Origin: Gammaproteobacteria bacterium
Lineage (GTDB): Bacteria; Pseudomonadota; Gammaproteobacteria; Pseudomonadales; Azotimanducaceae
DNA: 64,000 nucleotides
Direction of reading: 5' to 3'
NCBI GenBank assembly: GCA_009841615.1
Contig: VXLL01000010.1
Location: 1 to 64,000, forward strand
Shown: one piece after another, positions 8,152 through 17,224 of the stretch
Position numbering within the stretch: position 1 is the stretch's first letter
How the letters are laid out: the number at the start of each line of letters is the position of its first letter
Program-made: the position numbers and the translations under genes
The notes under the pieces: generated by a model
Told to the model about the DNA's origin: nothing
Database searches by the model: none
What the model saw: the letters and a program-made list of their open reading frames with translations, nothing else

Positions 8152-10338
8152 TTGGATCAATCTTCATCGTACTATAAACACGATTTACTTTTAGTTGGTG
8201 CGGGGCACTCGAATGTGCAAGTATTGCGCAAATTCGGCATGTCTCCGCAACCCAATGTTCGTGTCACCGTGGTCGCACGTGAAGCCCATTCTCCATATTC
8301 GGGAATGCTTCCGGGATTCGTTTACGGTATGTATTCTTGGGAAGATATTCACATCGACTTAGCGAAACTGTGCACCTTCGCAAATGCTCGGTTGATCGTC
8401 GATGAAGTGGTTCAAATTAGTCCTTCAGACAACAGTGTCAGACTGCGAGAGAGACCCAATCTTCGCTACGACTGTTTAGTTATCAATACCGGTGGTGAAC
8501 CGGGAATAAAGTTTCGCGGTCTCTCGAATGTCACCGCGGTAAAACCAATTGGACGTTTTACTACGGAATGGGACGTCATCGTGGCACAAGGTGAATCCGG
8601 CGTACATAGTAAGCTTGTCGTGGTTGGTGGAGGCCCTGGAAGTGTTGAGGTTGCCCTTGCTGTTAGAGAACGGTTTGGCTCAGTGTTCGACATCACGATC
8701 GTATCCGCTGATCCTGAATTGATGATTCAACACAATCGACGAGTGAGAAAAACAGCAGTAGCAACATTGACGCGAAATGCCATTAAGTTTCTTGTCGATT
8801 TTCGAGTTTCCTCGGTGACTGATAAGGAAGTGGGAGCGGAACATGGCGCTACAATTCCATGTGATCATGTTTTGTGGGTTACTGGCGTGGAAGCGCCTGC
8901 GTGGATTCGCGATTCCGGTTTTGACGTTGATGCTGGAGGTTTTCTTAAGGTAGATAAGAATCTACGTAGCACTTCTCATAGCAATGTCTTTGCTGGGGGA
9001 GACATGGTTTGCCTTGTAGGTCAGGAACGACCAAAATCCGGCGTGTTCGCGGTACGTGAAGGACCGATTCTTGCGCGCAACGCGCGAGCATTTCTCAAAG
9101 GAAAATCACTTCGTTCATACAACGCTCAAAGACAAGCTCTAGCGATCTTACGTCTACCGGGCAACGATGCCCTTGCGTCCAAGGGGCCGTGGTGTATGCG
9201 CTCGAAAATTATTAGTCGATGGAAGCACAGAATTGATGTGAAGTTCATGCGTCGCTTTAAAAAGTTACCTGTAAGGTCGTTCCCTGCTCTGTCATCGTTT
9301 GTGCCCAAGAGATCCGATGTGGACGCAATGCGTTGTGGTGGATGTGCATCGAAACTAGGCGCGCGATTGCTGGACCGCGTCCTCTCTCGGCTAAAAGCAA
9401 ATGACGCACACAGCGCGATTAATGGTTTAAATGATGATGCCGCGATAATCGACCTTGGTTCGAACACTATAGCCACAAGTTGTGATCACTTTAAACCGAT
9501 GATTACTGATCCTTTTCGGTTTGGAAGGGTTGCTGCCGCACACGCTTTGAACGATCTATATGCAATGGGATCTGTTCCCAAAATTGCGTTGGCGTTGGTA
9601 ACCGTCCCATTGATGGCAGAACCTCTTATGGAGGATGACTTCTACCAGGTTTTGGCAGGTGCAGTCTCGGTTTTTAGCACTGATGACGTGATTTTGGTCG
9701 GTGGTCATTCAGCTGAAGGGAGTGAAGCGTCGTTGGGCTTTGCGGTGACTGGAACACCTACTGATTTGCCATGGTTTCGATCGAGTATGTTGCAAGGTCA
9801 GGATTTAATCCTGACGAAACCACTGGGCACTGGGATACTATTGGCGGGATTAATGTATATGAAGACTCGTGCAACCGACTTAGTGAAATGTGTCGAGAGT
9901 ATGGAACTTTCTAATAAACTTGCAACCTCCATATTCCGAAAGTTTGACGCGTCGGCAGTCACAGACATCAGTGGATTTGGGCTCGTTGGGCACAGTGTGG
10001 AGCTCGTAAAACAGTCCTCCGTGGGTATCGAACTCTTCGCAAACTCCGTTAACGTACTACCAGGTACTCGAGACGTATTGAATCAAGGGATCACAAGTAC
10101 ACTACACGATGCGAATGTACAAGCATTAGAAGTCTTTGAGATTTCTTCTGACTTGACAGAACAAAGTCTCGCTCCACTAGTAGATCCTCAGACTAGTGGT
10201 GGTCTCTTGGCGGCAGTGCCTTCTGCTGTTTCTAACGAGTGCTTAGGAGCTCTCGTTGATGCCGGATATCAGCACGCAGCAGTAGTCGGACGAACAGTTG
10301 ACGAAAATTCCTCTCGGATTCTCAACGGAAATGGCTAG
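8152..10338 (+). CDS. selD: Fusion of FAD-dependent pyridine-nucleotide oxidoreductase and selenide-water dikinase
   Basis: The 728-residue protein has two parts. Residues 1 to about 385 form an NADH-dehydrogenase-like flavoprotein: an FAD motif VGAGHSN (14-20), a second Rossmann motif VVGGGPGSVE (about 160-169) and a FAGGD motif near 280. From about 390 onwards it is SelD, with the active C398 and K401 in CGGCASK, corresponding to C17 and K20 of E. coli SelD, and an NDDAAI motif near 425 matching the metal/ATP aspartates. SelD makes selenophosphate from selenide and ATP. The fused flavoprotein may supply reduced selenium; this is inference, although the same fusion type is known from other organisms. 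The start is TTG with AAGGA ten bases before. The active residue is Cys rather than selenocysteine. selC lies 3.5 kb downstream. Confidence 0.93.
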   Translation: MDQSSSYYKHDLLLVGAGHSNVQVLRKFGMSPQPNVRVTVVAREAHSPYSGMLPGFVYGMYSWEDIHIDLAKLCTFANARLIVDEVVQISPSDNSVRLRERPNLRYDCLVINTGGEPGIKFRGLSNVTAVKPIGRFTTEWDVIVAQGESGVHSKLVVVGGGPGSVEVALAVRERFGSVFDITIVSADPELMIQHNRRVRKTAVATLTRNAIKFLVDFRVSSVTDKEVGAEHGATIPCDHVLWVTGVEAPAWIRDSGFDVDAGGFLKVDKNLRSTSHSNVFAGGDMVCLVGQERPKSGVFAVREGPILARNARAFLKGKSLRSYNAQRQALAILRLPGNDALASKGPWCMRSKIISRWKHRIDVKFMRRFKKLPVRSFPALSSFVPKRSDVDAMRCGGCASKLGARLLDRVLSRLKANDAHSAINGLNDDAAIIDLGSNTIATSCDHFKPMITDPFRFGRVAAAHALNDLYAMGSVPKIALALVTVPLMAEPLMEDDFYQVLAGAVSVFSTDDVILVGGHSAEGSEASLGFAVTGTPTDLPWFRSSMLQGQDLILTKPLGTGILLAGLMYMKTRATDLVKCVESMELSNKLATSIFRKFDASAVTDISGFGLVGHSVELVKQSSVGIELFANSVNVLPGTRDVLNQGITSTLHDANVQALEVFEISSDLTEQSLAPLVDPQTSGGLLAAVPSAVSNECLGALVDAGYQHAAVVGRTVDENSSRILNGNG

Positions 10339-10339
10339 G

Positions 10340-11320
10340 CTAAACCTGCAGAGGCTCTAAGAAATAACAGACGCAATCTTGACGAGCGATACGCGGATCT
10401 TCTGTGTACATAGACAAGATCGTGTCTTTTCGAATCGACACGTTTCTCCCGTTGTAGGTTAAGAAAGTTCCGGTCTGATCTTTCTGATCTTCGTCGACCG
10501 CTCTGAGTCGCGCATGGTCTACTACCAATTGCGCGAGCTCCGTCCCCTCAGGAATGGTCTTGAAGTTGTAGCGATAGAGTTTCGGAGCAAATTTTGGCAC
10601 TTGGTCATCCGTGATTGTGTCAGCGTTTTCGACTAAGACTCGGACGTTATTTTGAAACAGTTCTTGATCCGAGGTGTCGGTTTCGGGTACTTTACCAGTG
10701 TTCCATAAAACACTTATGTACTCACGTGCGCGAGCCGCGCTTGCGGGGTCTTCTGGTAAGCCTGCTTCGATGGTAATGGATGTACAAAAACCCGATGTAC
10801 GTCGAGTCAATACGCCAGGAGGTTGCTGTGCAAAAATAGCTGTTTGGCTAAACAGTCGTGCGGCAGACATCGTAGTCGCGTCAATGCTGGTTACGATCGA
10901 GTGATGTGGATTGGGACCTGTATTGTTATGAACGTCAAGCGCGAACCACGGTCGTTTTGACTCCAAAAATGAAACGACATCATCCGCCCATTTCGCATAA
11001 GGCGAACTACCACCCTCCCAAATCCTATTGAAATCCGGTTGTCCGTCCAACATTCTTCTGCTGTGTTGCGCAGCTTGAACATTTCCAATCAAAATTAAGC
11101 AGGAAGGAAGGCACTTGTTCTGATACTCTTCATGAACTAGAGCTCGCAACGCCTCCCACCCAGAAGTCTCGTTGCCGTGAAGAAGAATTGATAGAAAAAA
11201 TGGTGCATGATCGGATGTACTAAAGTCGAACAACGTAGGAGAGTGTAGTACTGATGCGAGCTCAGTTGCGGGCCGCGTGGTCAACTTTCTGAAGAACGCT
11301 AAATCGGATGACAATTTCAT
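10340..11320 (-). CDS. AstE/aspartoacylase-family zinc hydrolase
   Basis: A 326-residue member of the succinylglutamate desuccinylase/aspartoacylase family (M14-like). The zinc ligands seem to be H48 and E51 in HGNETSG and H131 in DVHNNTG. Such enzymes cleave amide bonds of acylated amino acids or small peptides. I chose ATG 11318-11320 because it overlaps the stop of the amidoligase gene as ATGA, a classic coupling signal; an in-frame ATG at 11428 would overlap that gene by over 100 bases and adds a basic, low-complexity leader. It converges on selD with a one-base gap. The pairing with a GCS2-family ligase suggests a ligase/hydrolase pair acting on one amide-linked metabolite. Confidence 0.82.
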   Translation of the reverse strand: MKLSSDLAFFRKLTTRPATELASVLHSPTLFDFSTSDHAPFFLSILLHGNETSGWEALRALVHEEYQNKCLPSCLILIGNVQAAQHSRRMLDGQPDFNRIWEGGSSPYAKWADDVVSFLESKRPWFALDVHNNTGPNPHHSIVTSIDATTMSAARLFSQTAIFAQQPPGVLTRRTSGFCTSITIEAGLPEDPASAARAREYISVLWNTGKVPETDTSDQELFQNNVRVLVENADTITDDQVPKFAPKLYRYNFKTIPEGTELAQLVVDHARLRAVDEDQKDQTGTFLTYNGRNVSIRKDTILSMYTEDPRIARQDCVCYFLEPLQV

Positions 11321-12738
11321 GGGGTCGGCCACGTGTGCACTGGCTCGTTGGTTTCCTGTAGTCGCGCGTAATCGAGAGTGAGTCGCGGAAAGTCGCGACC
11401 GTTTTTTGCGACCCATTGTTGTTGCCAAGTAGCGCCGTTCAATCCACTTCGAACTCGTTCATCTATGATTCCGAGGAATAGGTTGCACTCGTCTTCTGGA
11501 ACGTGTGCAGCAATCAATGCTTCGCGAGCTGCAGGTAGTAGTTCCTCTGTAATTACATCGGTTATTTTTACGGTACGGCCATTGGTCCAAACGATTTCAG
11601 CAGCTAAACCTTGTGTCGCAGCTGTGTAGAAGTTTTGTTTTGCAATGGCGAATGGAATTTCCTGTTCAACCGGAATCGCGTGGTTTACCAGTGCGCGTAC
11701 AAAACCAACAAAGGCCGCACAATTTGCTATGCAATCTTTGATGGTAGGTCCGGAAGGAACCGTTCTATGTTCAATCCTAAGGTGTGGTTGTCCATCGTAG
11801 TCAAATCCAATGAGAGGACGGTTCCATCGCCATATCGTGCCGTTCTGGAACCTAAGATGAGCGTATTTATGGAGCGGTTCTGCTTGGACGAAAGGCAACA
11901 ATATCGCATGGTCGTGGAGATTGGCCGCAAATACTTCCATGAGCGATTCGTTTACGTAATCTGAACCAAAATAAACTCGGTTTAAGTGCCTTGTACCAAT
12001 ATCAATCGCTTGTTCAAACAATGGAATTCGTGTTTCCGACCACAGCTCTTTGCCAAACAAGTAATGAGAATTTGCACTAAGCGCCACCATTGGAGCTGAT
12101 GCTACAATCGCGGCATTAAAGTCGCGGATAGCACGTTCCGGTTTACACTGTAAGTGGATTTGAAAGCTAGTTGCTGCCGCTTCCAGCATTACATCGTCGT
12201 GTCTAATATCTAACTCTTCGTTCGCACCTTCTATACGTATTTCAATTTCCGTACCGTCGCGTAGAGCCATAAGGCGATCGTTGAGGGCTTGGAATCGCAC
12301 CATGTCGGACATATGTTCGGAAGTCAAGAGTCTTTGTTCAATGGTAGGTAATATTCCTATTTGTACTAAGTTGCAGTTGAGGGCATTAGCTGTTGATTGG
12401 CAGTCTTCCCACGTCGACATCAACTCATCGTGTAATCGAGAGAAAACGTTACCTGTGAGGGCCGTTGGGCTACCGTTGAGTTCGACGTTAAACTGTGAAA
12501 GTTCTGGTACGACTAGTGGATTCTTCAGGGCTTGGAGCAACCGTTTATTTGCGGCGCGGGGATGTCCATCGTCACCGACAATACAAGCTTCTAGTTCAAA
12601 TCCGACAATGTCTCCCCGCTCGCTGATTCGTTCAGAGTCCAGCAAATTCTGCAGATGGTCTGTTTCTTGTTTTAGCAATCGTCGAAAGCGACTAAAGTCA
12701 ACTGCACCGAAATGTCGGCGATCAATTTCGTCTCCCAT
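11317..12738 (-). CDS. GCS2-family carboxylate-amine ligase (glutamate-cysteine ligase-like)
   Basis: A 473-residue protein of the glutamine-synthetase-like amidoligase fold. Family-type features are FELEACIV (about 46-53) for the metal-binding acidic strand, QFNVELNGSP (about 81-90), QIHLQCKP (about 192-199), and a conserved HLRIEHRTVPSGPT (about 323-336). Relatives join an amino acid or amine to a glutamate-type carboxylate using ATP. It is not E. coli-type GshA, so glutathione synthesis is possible but not proven. The gene starts with ATG, faces the rhomboid gene across a 174-base divergent region, and its stop overlaps the start of the AstE-like hydrolase gene by four bases. Confidence 0.8.
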   Translation of the reverse strand: MGDEIDRRHFGAVDFSRFRRLLKQETDHLQNLLDSERISERGDIVGFELEACIVGDDGHPRAANKRLLQALKNPLVVPELSQFNVELNGSPTALTGNVFSRLHDELMSTWEDCQSTANALNCNLVQIGILPTIEQRLLTSEHMSDMVRFQALNDRLMALRDGTEIEIRIEGANEELDIRHDDVMLEAAATSFQIHLQCKPERAIRDFNAAIVASAPMVALSANSHYLFGKELWSETRIPLFEQAIDIGTRHLNRVYFGSDYVNESLMEVFAANLHDHAILLPFVQAEPLHKYAHLRFQNGTIWRWNRPLIGFDYDGQPHLRIEHRTVPSGPTIKDCIANCAAFVGFVRALVNHAIPVEQEIPFAIAKQNFYTAATQGLAAEIVWTNGRTVKITDVITEELLPAAREALIAAHVPEDECNLFLGIIDERVRSGLNGATWQQQWVAKNGRDFPRLTLDYARLQETNEPVHTWPTP

Positions 12739-12912
12739 CTAAGATGTCTCGTGAGTTATCAACCGTAATTGTCTAATTCAAAGACCAAAATTGTACGAAC
12801 AGAAATGTCCCACTTCGGATTGTCAGATCATGAAATTTATGAGTGCTACTCTATGGTGTTTTCGACTGATCGTAATAGCCTCTTCGCTTCTTCTTTAAAC
12901 AGGGCTTAGTTT

Positions 12913-13797
12913 GTGTCCATAGAAGACCGTCAATGGGTTAGGATTATCGAAGCGAAACGCTATCGAAAAATTCTGGAATTTGACCTAGTGCTGACATCCG
13001 TGGGTATTGAATCAAGAGTCGAACGTTTAGGACGCGATTGGGTTTTGTTGGTACCGAATAATCTTGAACGAAGTGCCCGGGAACAAATTTCACTCTATCA
13101 GTTTGAGAATCGAATTCTCAATCGTACCCGTGCTCCCTCTCCAATCCTTGAGAGTGGTGTGGGTGGTTGCGTAGTGTTTGTCGTTGTAATCTGGAGTATT
13201 TGGATTTTTGAAGGCATGGGGATTATCCCAAACTTTCGCAATCAAGGTGCAATGTGGGTTCTTGCGGTCGAGAACGGTGAATGGTGGCGATGTATAACAG
13301 CTCTTTTGCTGCACGCAAATATAGCACACATTGTCGGAAACACCGTGATGGGTGTGGTTTTTGGATGCCTGGTCGCTCGTCATTTTGGGAGTGGTCTGTG
13401 TTGGTTATTGGTGCTTGTTTGTGGAGCAATGGGCAACTACTTGAACGCACTCATTCAAGGACCGATGTTTGCGTCTATCGGGGCTTCCACCGCTACTTTT
13501 GCAGCAGTCGGCTTGCTTGCTGGATTATTCTTTCGTCGCAGGTTGATCATCGGTCGGGGATGGAGATACAACGCGCTACCTATCGCTGGTGCTATTGGTC
13601 TTTTCATATTGCTTGGAATTGGTGGAGAAAATACCGATGTAATCGCTCATTTCACTGGAATGTTCTGCGGTGTAATTGTTGGTACAGTGGTGGCAAGCTT
13701 CAATCTACGTTGGTTAGGACGATCTGGCCAATGGATTGCTGGCGCGTTAGCTATTTTTGTGATCTGTTGGGCTGTAGTGAAGGCGAACGCTGGATAA
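12913..13797 (+). CDS. Rhomboid-family intramembrane serine protease
   Basis: A 294-residue protein with a soluble N-terminal domain of about 80 residues and about seven membrane helices. The rhomboid signs are LLHANIAHIVGN (about 134-145), the catalytic serine S192 in GAST, and the catalytic histidine H246 in AHFTGMFCG. Rhomboids cut transmembrane segments of substrate proteins inside the inner membrane. The start is GTG at 12913; there is no good ATG nearby. The N-terminal domain begins RQWVRIIEAKRY and differs from that of GlpG, so the substrate cannot be guessed. It converges on selC. Confidence 0.9.
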   Translation: MSIEDRQWVRIIEAKRYRKILEFDLVLTSVGIESRVERLGRDWVLLVPNNLERSAREQISLYQFENRILNRTRAPSPILESGVGGCVVFVVVIWSIWIFEGMGIIPNFRNQGAMWVLAVENGEWWRCITALLLHANIAHIVGNTVMGVVFGCLVARHFGSGLCWLLVLVCGAMGNYLNALIQGPMFASIGASTATFAAVGLLAGLFFRRRLIIGRGWRYNALPIAGAIGLFILLGIGGENTDVIAHFTGMFCGVIVGTVVASFNLRWLGRSGQWIAGALAIFVICWAVVKANAG

Positions 13798-13848
13798 GGA
13801 GATATTGAAGGGTTCTCCTCGAGAAGTACTTCCGTTCCGGCAGCTTGA

Positions 13849-13942
13849 TGGCGGAAGAGGTAGGAGTCGAACCCACCAGACACCGACTAGGCATCTCAAC
13901 GGCTTTGAAGGCCGCGCATCTCACCGGAGACGATTCTCTTCC
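13849..13942 (-). tRNA. selC: tRNA-Sec (selenocysteine, anticodon TCA)
   Basis: On the minus strand this 94-base gene has the selenocysteine-tRNA plan: acceptor GGAAGAG/CTCTTCC, a six-base-pair D-stem CGTCTC/GAGATG with the tetraloop CGGT, an anticodon loop CTTCAAA with TCA, a long variable arm whose stem is AGATGCC/GGTGTCT, a T-arm GTGGG-TTCGACT-CCTAC, discriminator G and encoded CCA. It is clearly like E. coli selC. The 3' strand from T-loop to discriminator is 12 bases, giving a 7+5 acceptor/T stack instead of the usual bacterial 8+5. It carries serine, then selenocysteine, to UGA codons via SelA and SelB, which are not in the window. Confidence 0.96.
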
Positions 13943-13949
13943 GGTGAAT

Positions 13950-13978
13950 ATTTAATCCAGTTAAGCAAGAAAGGTCAA
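13950..13978 (-). promoter_or_regulatory. Predicted sigma-70 promoter of selC
   Basis: On the minus strand TTGACC (13973-13978) is followed, after exactly 17 bases, by TTAAAT (13950-13955). The mature tRNA begins seven bases further on, just where transcription would start. This is the best promoter match in the window. Confidence 0.75.
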
Positions 13979-14145
13979 CATTTGAAGACCGGGCGGTGAG
14001 ATGGTTTCGGCCTGTGTATCTACAATTTTGTCTCAATTTATCGATCGCTAGCCAACATTCCAGATACCAAACTCTCGCTATTTCGGTCAGAGTCAGCGAG
14101 CGACAGCGTGATCTTCCACCGTGAATCTTCAAAGGACTTTTTTGT

Positions 14146-17022
14146 ATGCAAATCAACCCTACAACTCATACATCTGCACGTCGATATTACCTAGTGTTGT
14201 TGTTGTTATTTTCCGTCAATGCCTTGTTGATATTTGGAGAGTCTATTGAAGAATTCGAAATAACCGAAGAAGTAATCACAGTCGGAACTCGCACTAGTGA
14301 TCGTTCGACGATCGAGAGTACCGTACCCGTACAGTTGTTTGACGAAGAAGAAATTGAAAGTGTCGCGACGGCAACAGATTTAATTGATGTGGTACAGCGA
14401 TTGGTTCCGTCATTTAATGTTTCACGTGAACCTATCTCTGACGGTGCATCCTTTATGCGTCCTCCGTTCGTTCGTGGATTGGATTCCGATAAAGTACTCG
14501 TTCTGTTGAACAACAAACGTCGACACAAAGGTGCTCTTGTCCGTTTAGGTGGTAGCGGTACGCATGGAGCTGACATTGCTTCGATTCCAGTGTCGGCATT
14601 GAAGACCGTGGAAGTTTTATATGACGGCGCAAGTGCTCTATATGGCTCAGACGCTATTGCCGGTGTCATTAACTTCAAATTGAAAGACACTCGTGATTCT
14701 TCCTCTTTCACTGCATCAGTGGGAGAGTACACTCAAGGAGGAGGGGACGTTAGGTTTACTTCAAATCTTGGACTACCGCTGCTTCAAGGCTTCATAAATT
14801 TGAGCGCCGAGTACAGCGATTCGCGTGGTACGTCAAGAGGACAACGTTACGACTTAGCCGTAGGTGGGGGTAGTGGGTTAACCCCAGCACAAAGTGCTGA
14901 AGTTGCAGTCGATACAAACGGTGACGGTGTACCTGATCGATTTGGACCGGACTCACTTACAGAAATTCGTGATCAAAACGGGACTCTTCTCAGTCTAGTA
15001 TGGGGTGCGGACGGCATTCCAGATGACACAACTCCAAAATATCGAGAAAATCTGGCTAATCCTGAACAGGTATGGGGAGAACCCATACGAGAGGATGCTA
15101 AATTGAGCGCGAATTTTGCAATTCCCATGTATAGCCAAATACTTGGAGATGTCCAAATCTACGGCTTTGGAAACTGGCGAGATAGCGAGAGTACTGGGAG
15201 TTTCTTCTATCGTCGACCGGGCGTCGGACAGCTCAATCCGATTCGCTTAAGGGATGGATCCATATTCAATCCTCGTGATCGCTTTCCAGGAGGATTCACA
15301 CCGAAATTTACCGGCAATATTAACGACCTTGCGGGTGTACTGGGTCTGCGCGGCAACTTTTCTCAATCTGTTGATTGGGATCTGAGTTTGCGGTACGGCA
15401 GCAGCACGATGAACTATCAATTAAAGGATACTTGGAATCCCTCCATGGGACCGAGTTCCCCTACCACTTTTCATCCAGGTGAATTGAATTCATCTGAACT
15501 AGCCCTTAACTTCGATTTTGAATGGACTCTGGTGACTGATTGGCTCCAGCCTGTCGTTGTTGCATTTGGCTTTGACTTTCGTCGAGACTCCTACGAGATC
15601 AGAACAGGTGATCCAGCCTCATATCTCGTAGGACCATTTGCTCACGTTGACCCATTCAATTGGGACATTACTGAAGCAGAAGTTGATGCAGATCCTAACG
15701 ATGCGCTGGAGACGGCGATGTGTCGAATACCTGGGCACGCGGCATTGATTGCCAACAATCCTGATATTGAAGCTCAACCCGGTGGCAACTGTATCGCAGG
15801 CGACCCGATTTATAACGTCATGGCAGTTGGTTCCAATGGTTTTCCCGGCTACCCTCCACAGTATTCGATAGATCGCACTCGAGATGGGGGTGCCGCGTAT
15901 GTTGATCTATCCTTCGATATAGGGGACGATTGGGTAGTGGACCTTGCAAGCAGGATCGAAGATGCTGGTGCGTACGGAAACATAGCTACTTGGAAGTTTG
16001 CGACAAAGTACCGATTTACTAAATACTTCGCGATTCGATCTTCCATAGGTACCGGTTTTAAAGCTCCCACCATTGGTCAGATTTCCACGGTCAGTGTGGT
16101 CACCCGTATCAACAGCCAGGGTATTCCAGTAGCGGAAGGCATTTTTCCTACTGGTCATCCTGTCGCGGCTTATTTCGGCGCAGTACCACTTAATCCGGAA
16201 ACGTCGACACACATTACCGCAGGTATAGTGCTGTCGAGTGCGACCGCAAATTCACGACGAAGAAGTACTGTACCTTTATCTAATCAAACTCATGCACAAA
16301 GTAGGTCGGCAAATGGTTCTACAGGTTTTAGAGACAACTGGAGCGTAACACTTGATGGTTACGTTGTCGAACTTGAAGATCGGTTGACTCTGTCTTCTCC
16401 TTTTGTAGTTGATGAACGTGCTGTAGCAGATCTGATCGCGCGCGGAGTAGCTAACGCGAATTCCATTGCTCAAGTGGTCTACTTCACGAACTCGTTGAAG
16501 ACTCGGTCCGAGGGATTGGACATTGTCGGGACGTATAGATTTATCAATCGATTCGGTACGACCGAGCTGGTGGGTACGGTCAATTGGAACAAGATTGAGA
16601 TCGTTGGTCAAGTCCCCCAAACGCGTAGTGATGGGACGACATTTCTGCTAATCAACGCCGAAGGTCTGTATGACTTTGAAAATACGTGGCCACGATATCG
16701 AGGAGTTTTGACGGCGTATCATCATTTACGTGGAGGTACGAATCTAATGGTTCGTGCGAATCGATTTGGCTCTCACAGAAACGCAAGCAACACCTCGTTG
16801 GAAATCATTCAAACCTTTAGTTCAGAGTGGCAGTTGGATGCACATGTAGAGTTCTATCTAAAGGAAAACTTAACGGTTACTGCAGCGGTGACAAACGCTT
16901 TTGATGCTGTACCGGACACAGCTCAGTTTGAGGCCTGTTGTGGGCGAATTGTTCGCTCCGATTCTCTTGTACCTTGGCAAGGACCTTACTACTCGCTTAC
17001 GATGAGATATCGAAGTTACTGA
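14146..17022 (+). CDS. TonB-dependent outer-membrane receptor
   Basis: A 958-residue receptor that takes up an unknown ligand across the outer membrane, powered by TonB. A signal peptide covers about 1-31 (a hydrophobic run LVLLLLFSVNALLIF). A TonB-box-like segment EEVITVGTR lies near 41-49. The plug domain (about 55-190) ends with ALYGSDAIAGVINF, the usual plug signature. The rest is a barrel ending in YSLTMRYRSY. Around residue 262 there is a DTNGDGVPD motif resembling calcium-binding DxNxDG loops. A cluster of Cys residues at 526-545 might form a surface disulfide. It is divergent from selC; no transport partner lies beside it. The ligand cannot be told. Confidence 0.9.
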   Translation: MQINPTTHTSARRYYLVLLLLFSVNALLIFGESIEEFEITEEVITVGTRTSDRSTIESTVPVQLFDEEEIESVATATDLIDVVQRLVPSFNVSREPISDGASFMRPPFVRGLDSDKVLVLLNNKRRHKGALVRLGGSGTHGADIASIPVSALKTVEVLYDGASALYGSDAIAGVINFKLKDTRDSSSFTASVGEYTQGGGDVRFTSNLGLPLLQGFINLSAEYSDSRGTSRGQRYDLAVGGGSGLTPAQSAEVAVDTNGDGVPDRFGPDSLTEIRDQNGTLLSLVWGADGIPDDTTPKYRENLANPEQVWGEPIREDAKLSANFAIPMYSQILGDVQIYGFGNWRDSESTGSFFYRRPGVGQLNPIRLRDGSIFNPRDRFPGGFTPKFTGNINDLAGVLGLRGNFSQSVDWDLSLRYGSSTMNYQLKDTWNPSMGPSSPTTFHPGELNSSELALNFDFEWTLVTDWLQPVVVAFGFDFRRDSYEIRTGDPASYLVGPFAHVDPFNWDITEAEVDADPNDALETAMCRIPGHAALIANNPDIEAQPGGNCIAGDPIYNVMAVGSNGFPGYPPQYSIDRTRDGGAAYVDLSFDIGDDWVVDLASRIEDAGAYGNIATWKFATKYRFTKYFAIRSSIGTGFKAPTIGQISTVSVVTRINSQGIPVAEGIFPTGHPVAAYFGAVPLNPETSTHITAGIVLSSATANSRRRSTVPLSNQTHAQSRSANGSTGFRDNWSVTLDGYVVELEDRLTLSSPFVVDERAVADLIARGVANANSIAQVVYFTNSLKTRSEGLDIVGTYRFINRFGTTELVGTVNWNKIEIVGQVPQTRSDGTTFLLINAEGLYDFENTWPRYRGVLTAYHHLRGGTNLMVRANRFGSHRNASNTSLEIIQTFSSEWQLDAHVEFYLKENLTVTAAVTNAFDAVPDTAQFEACCGRIVRSDSLVPWQGPYYSLTMRYRSY

Positions 17023-17224
17023 CTTGAAAAAGAGGTGCCGCATGGAAGATGTGGTTACGACGACCTATTTGTCAATGCAGACGAGAAACTCATTTTGTTC
17101 GAAGTATTCTCGTAATCAATAGTTTTATAATAGAAAGGTAGTATTCATTGGACCGTGAATGCCTAGGAAATACGGATTAGAGTTATCCGAACCATCTGCT
17201 TAAATCAAGCTTGCTAAATTACTC

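Noticed and set aside
17042-17122. A 26-codon leader peptide before leuA, with a possible ribosome site AGAGGT
   Set aside because: It contains only one leucine codon and no attenuator hairpin with a T-run was found, so leucine attenuation is not supported.
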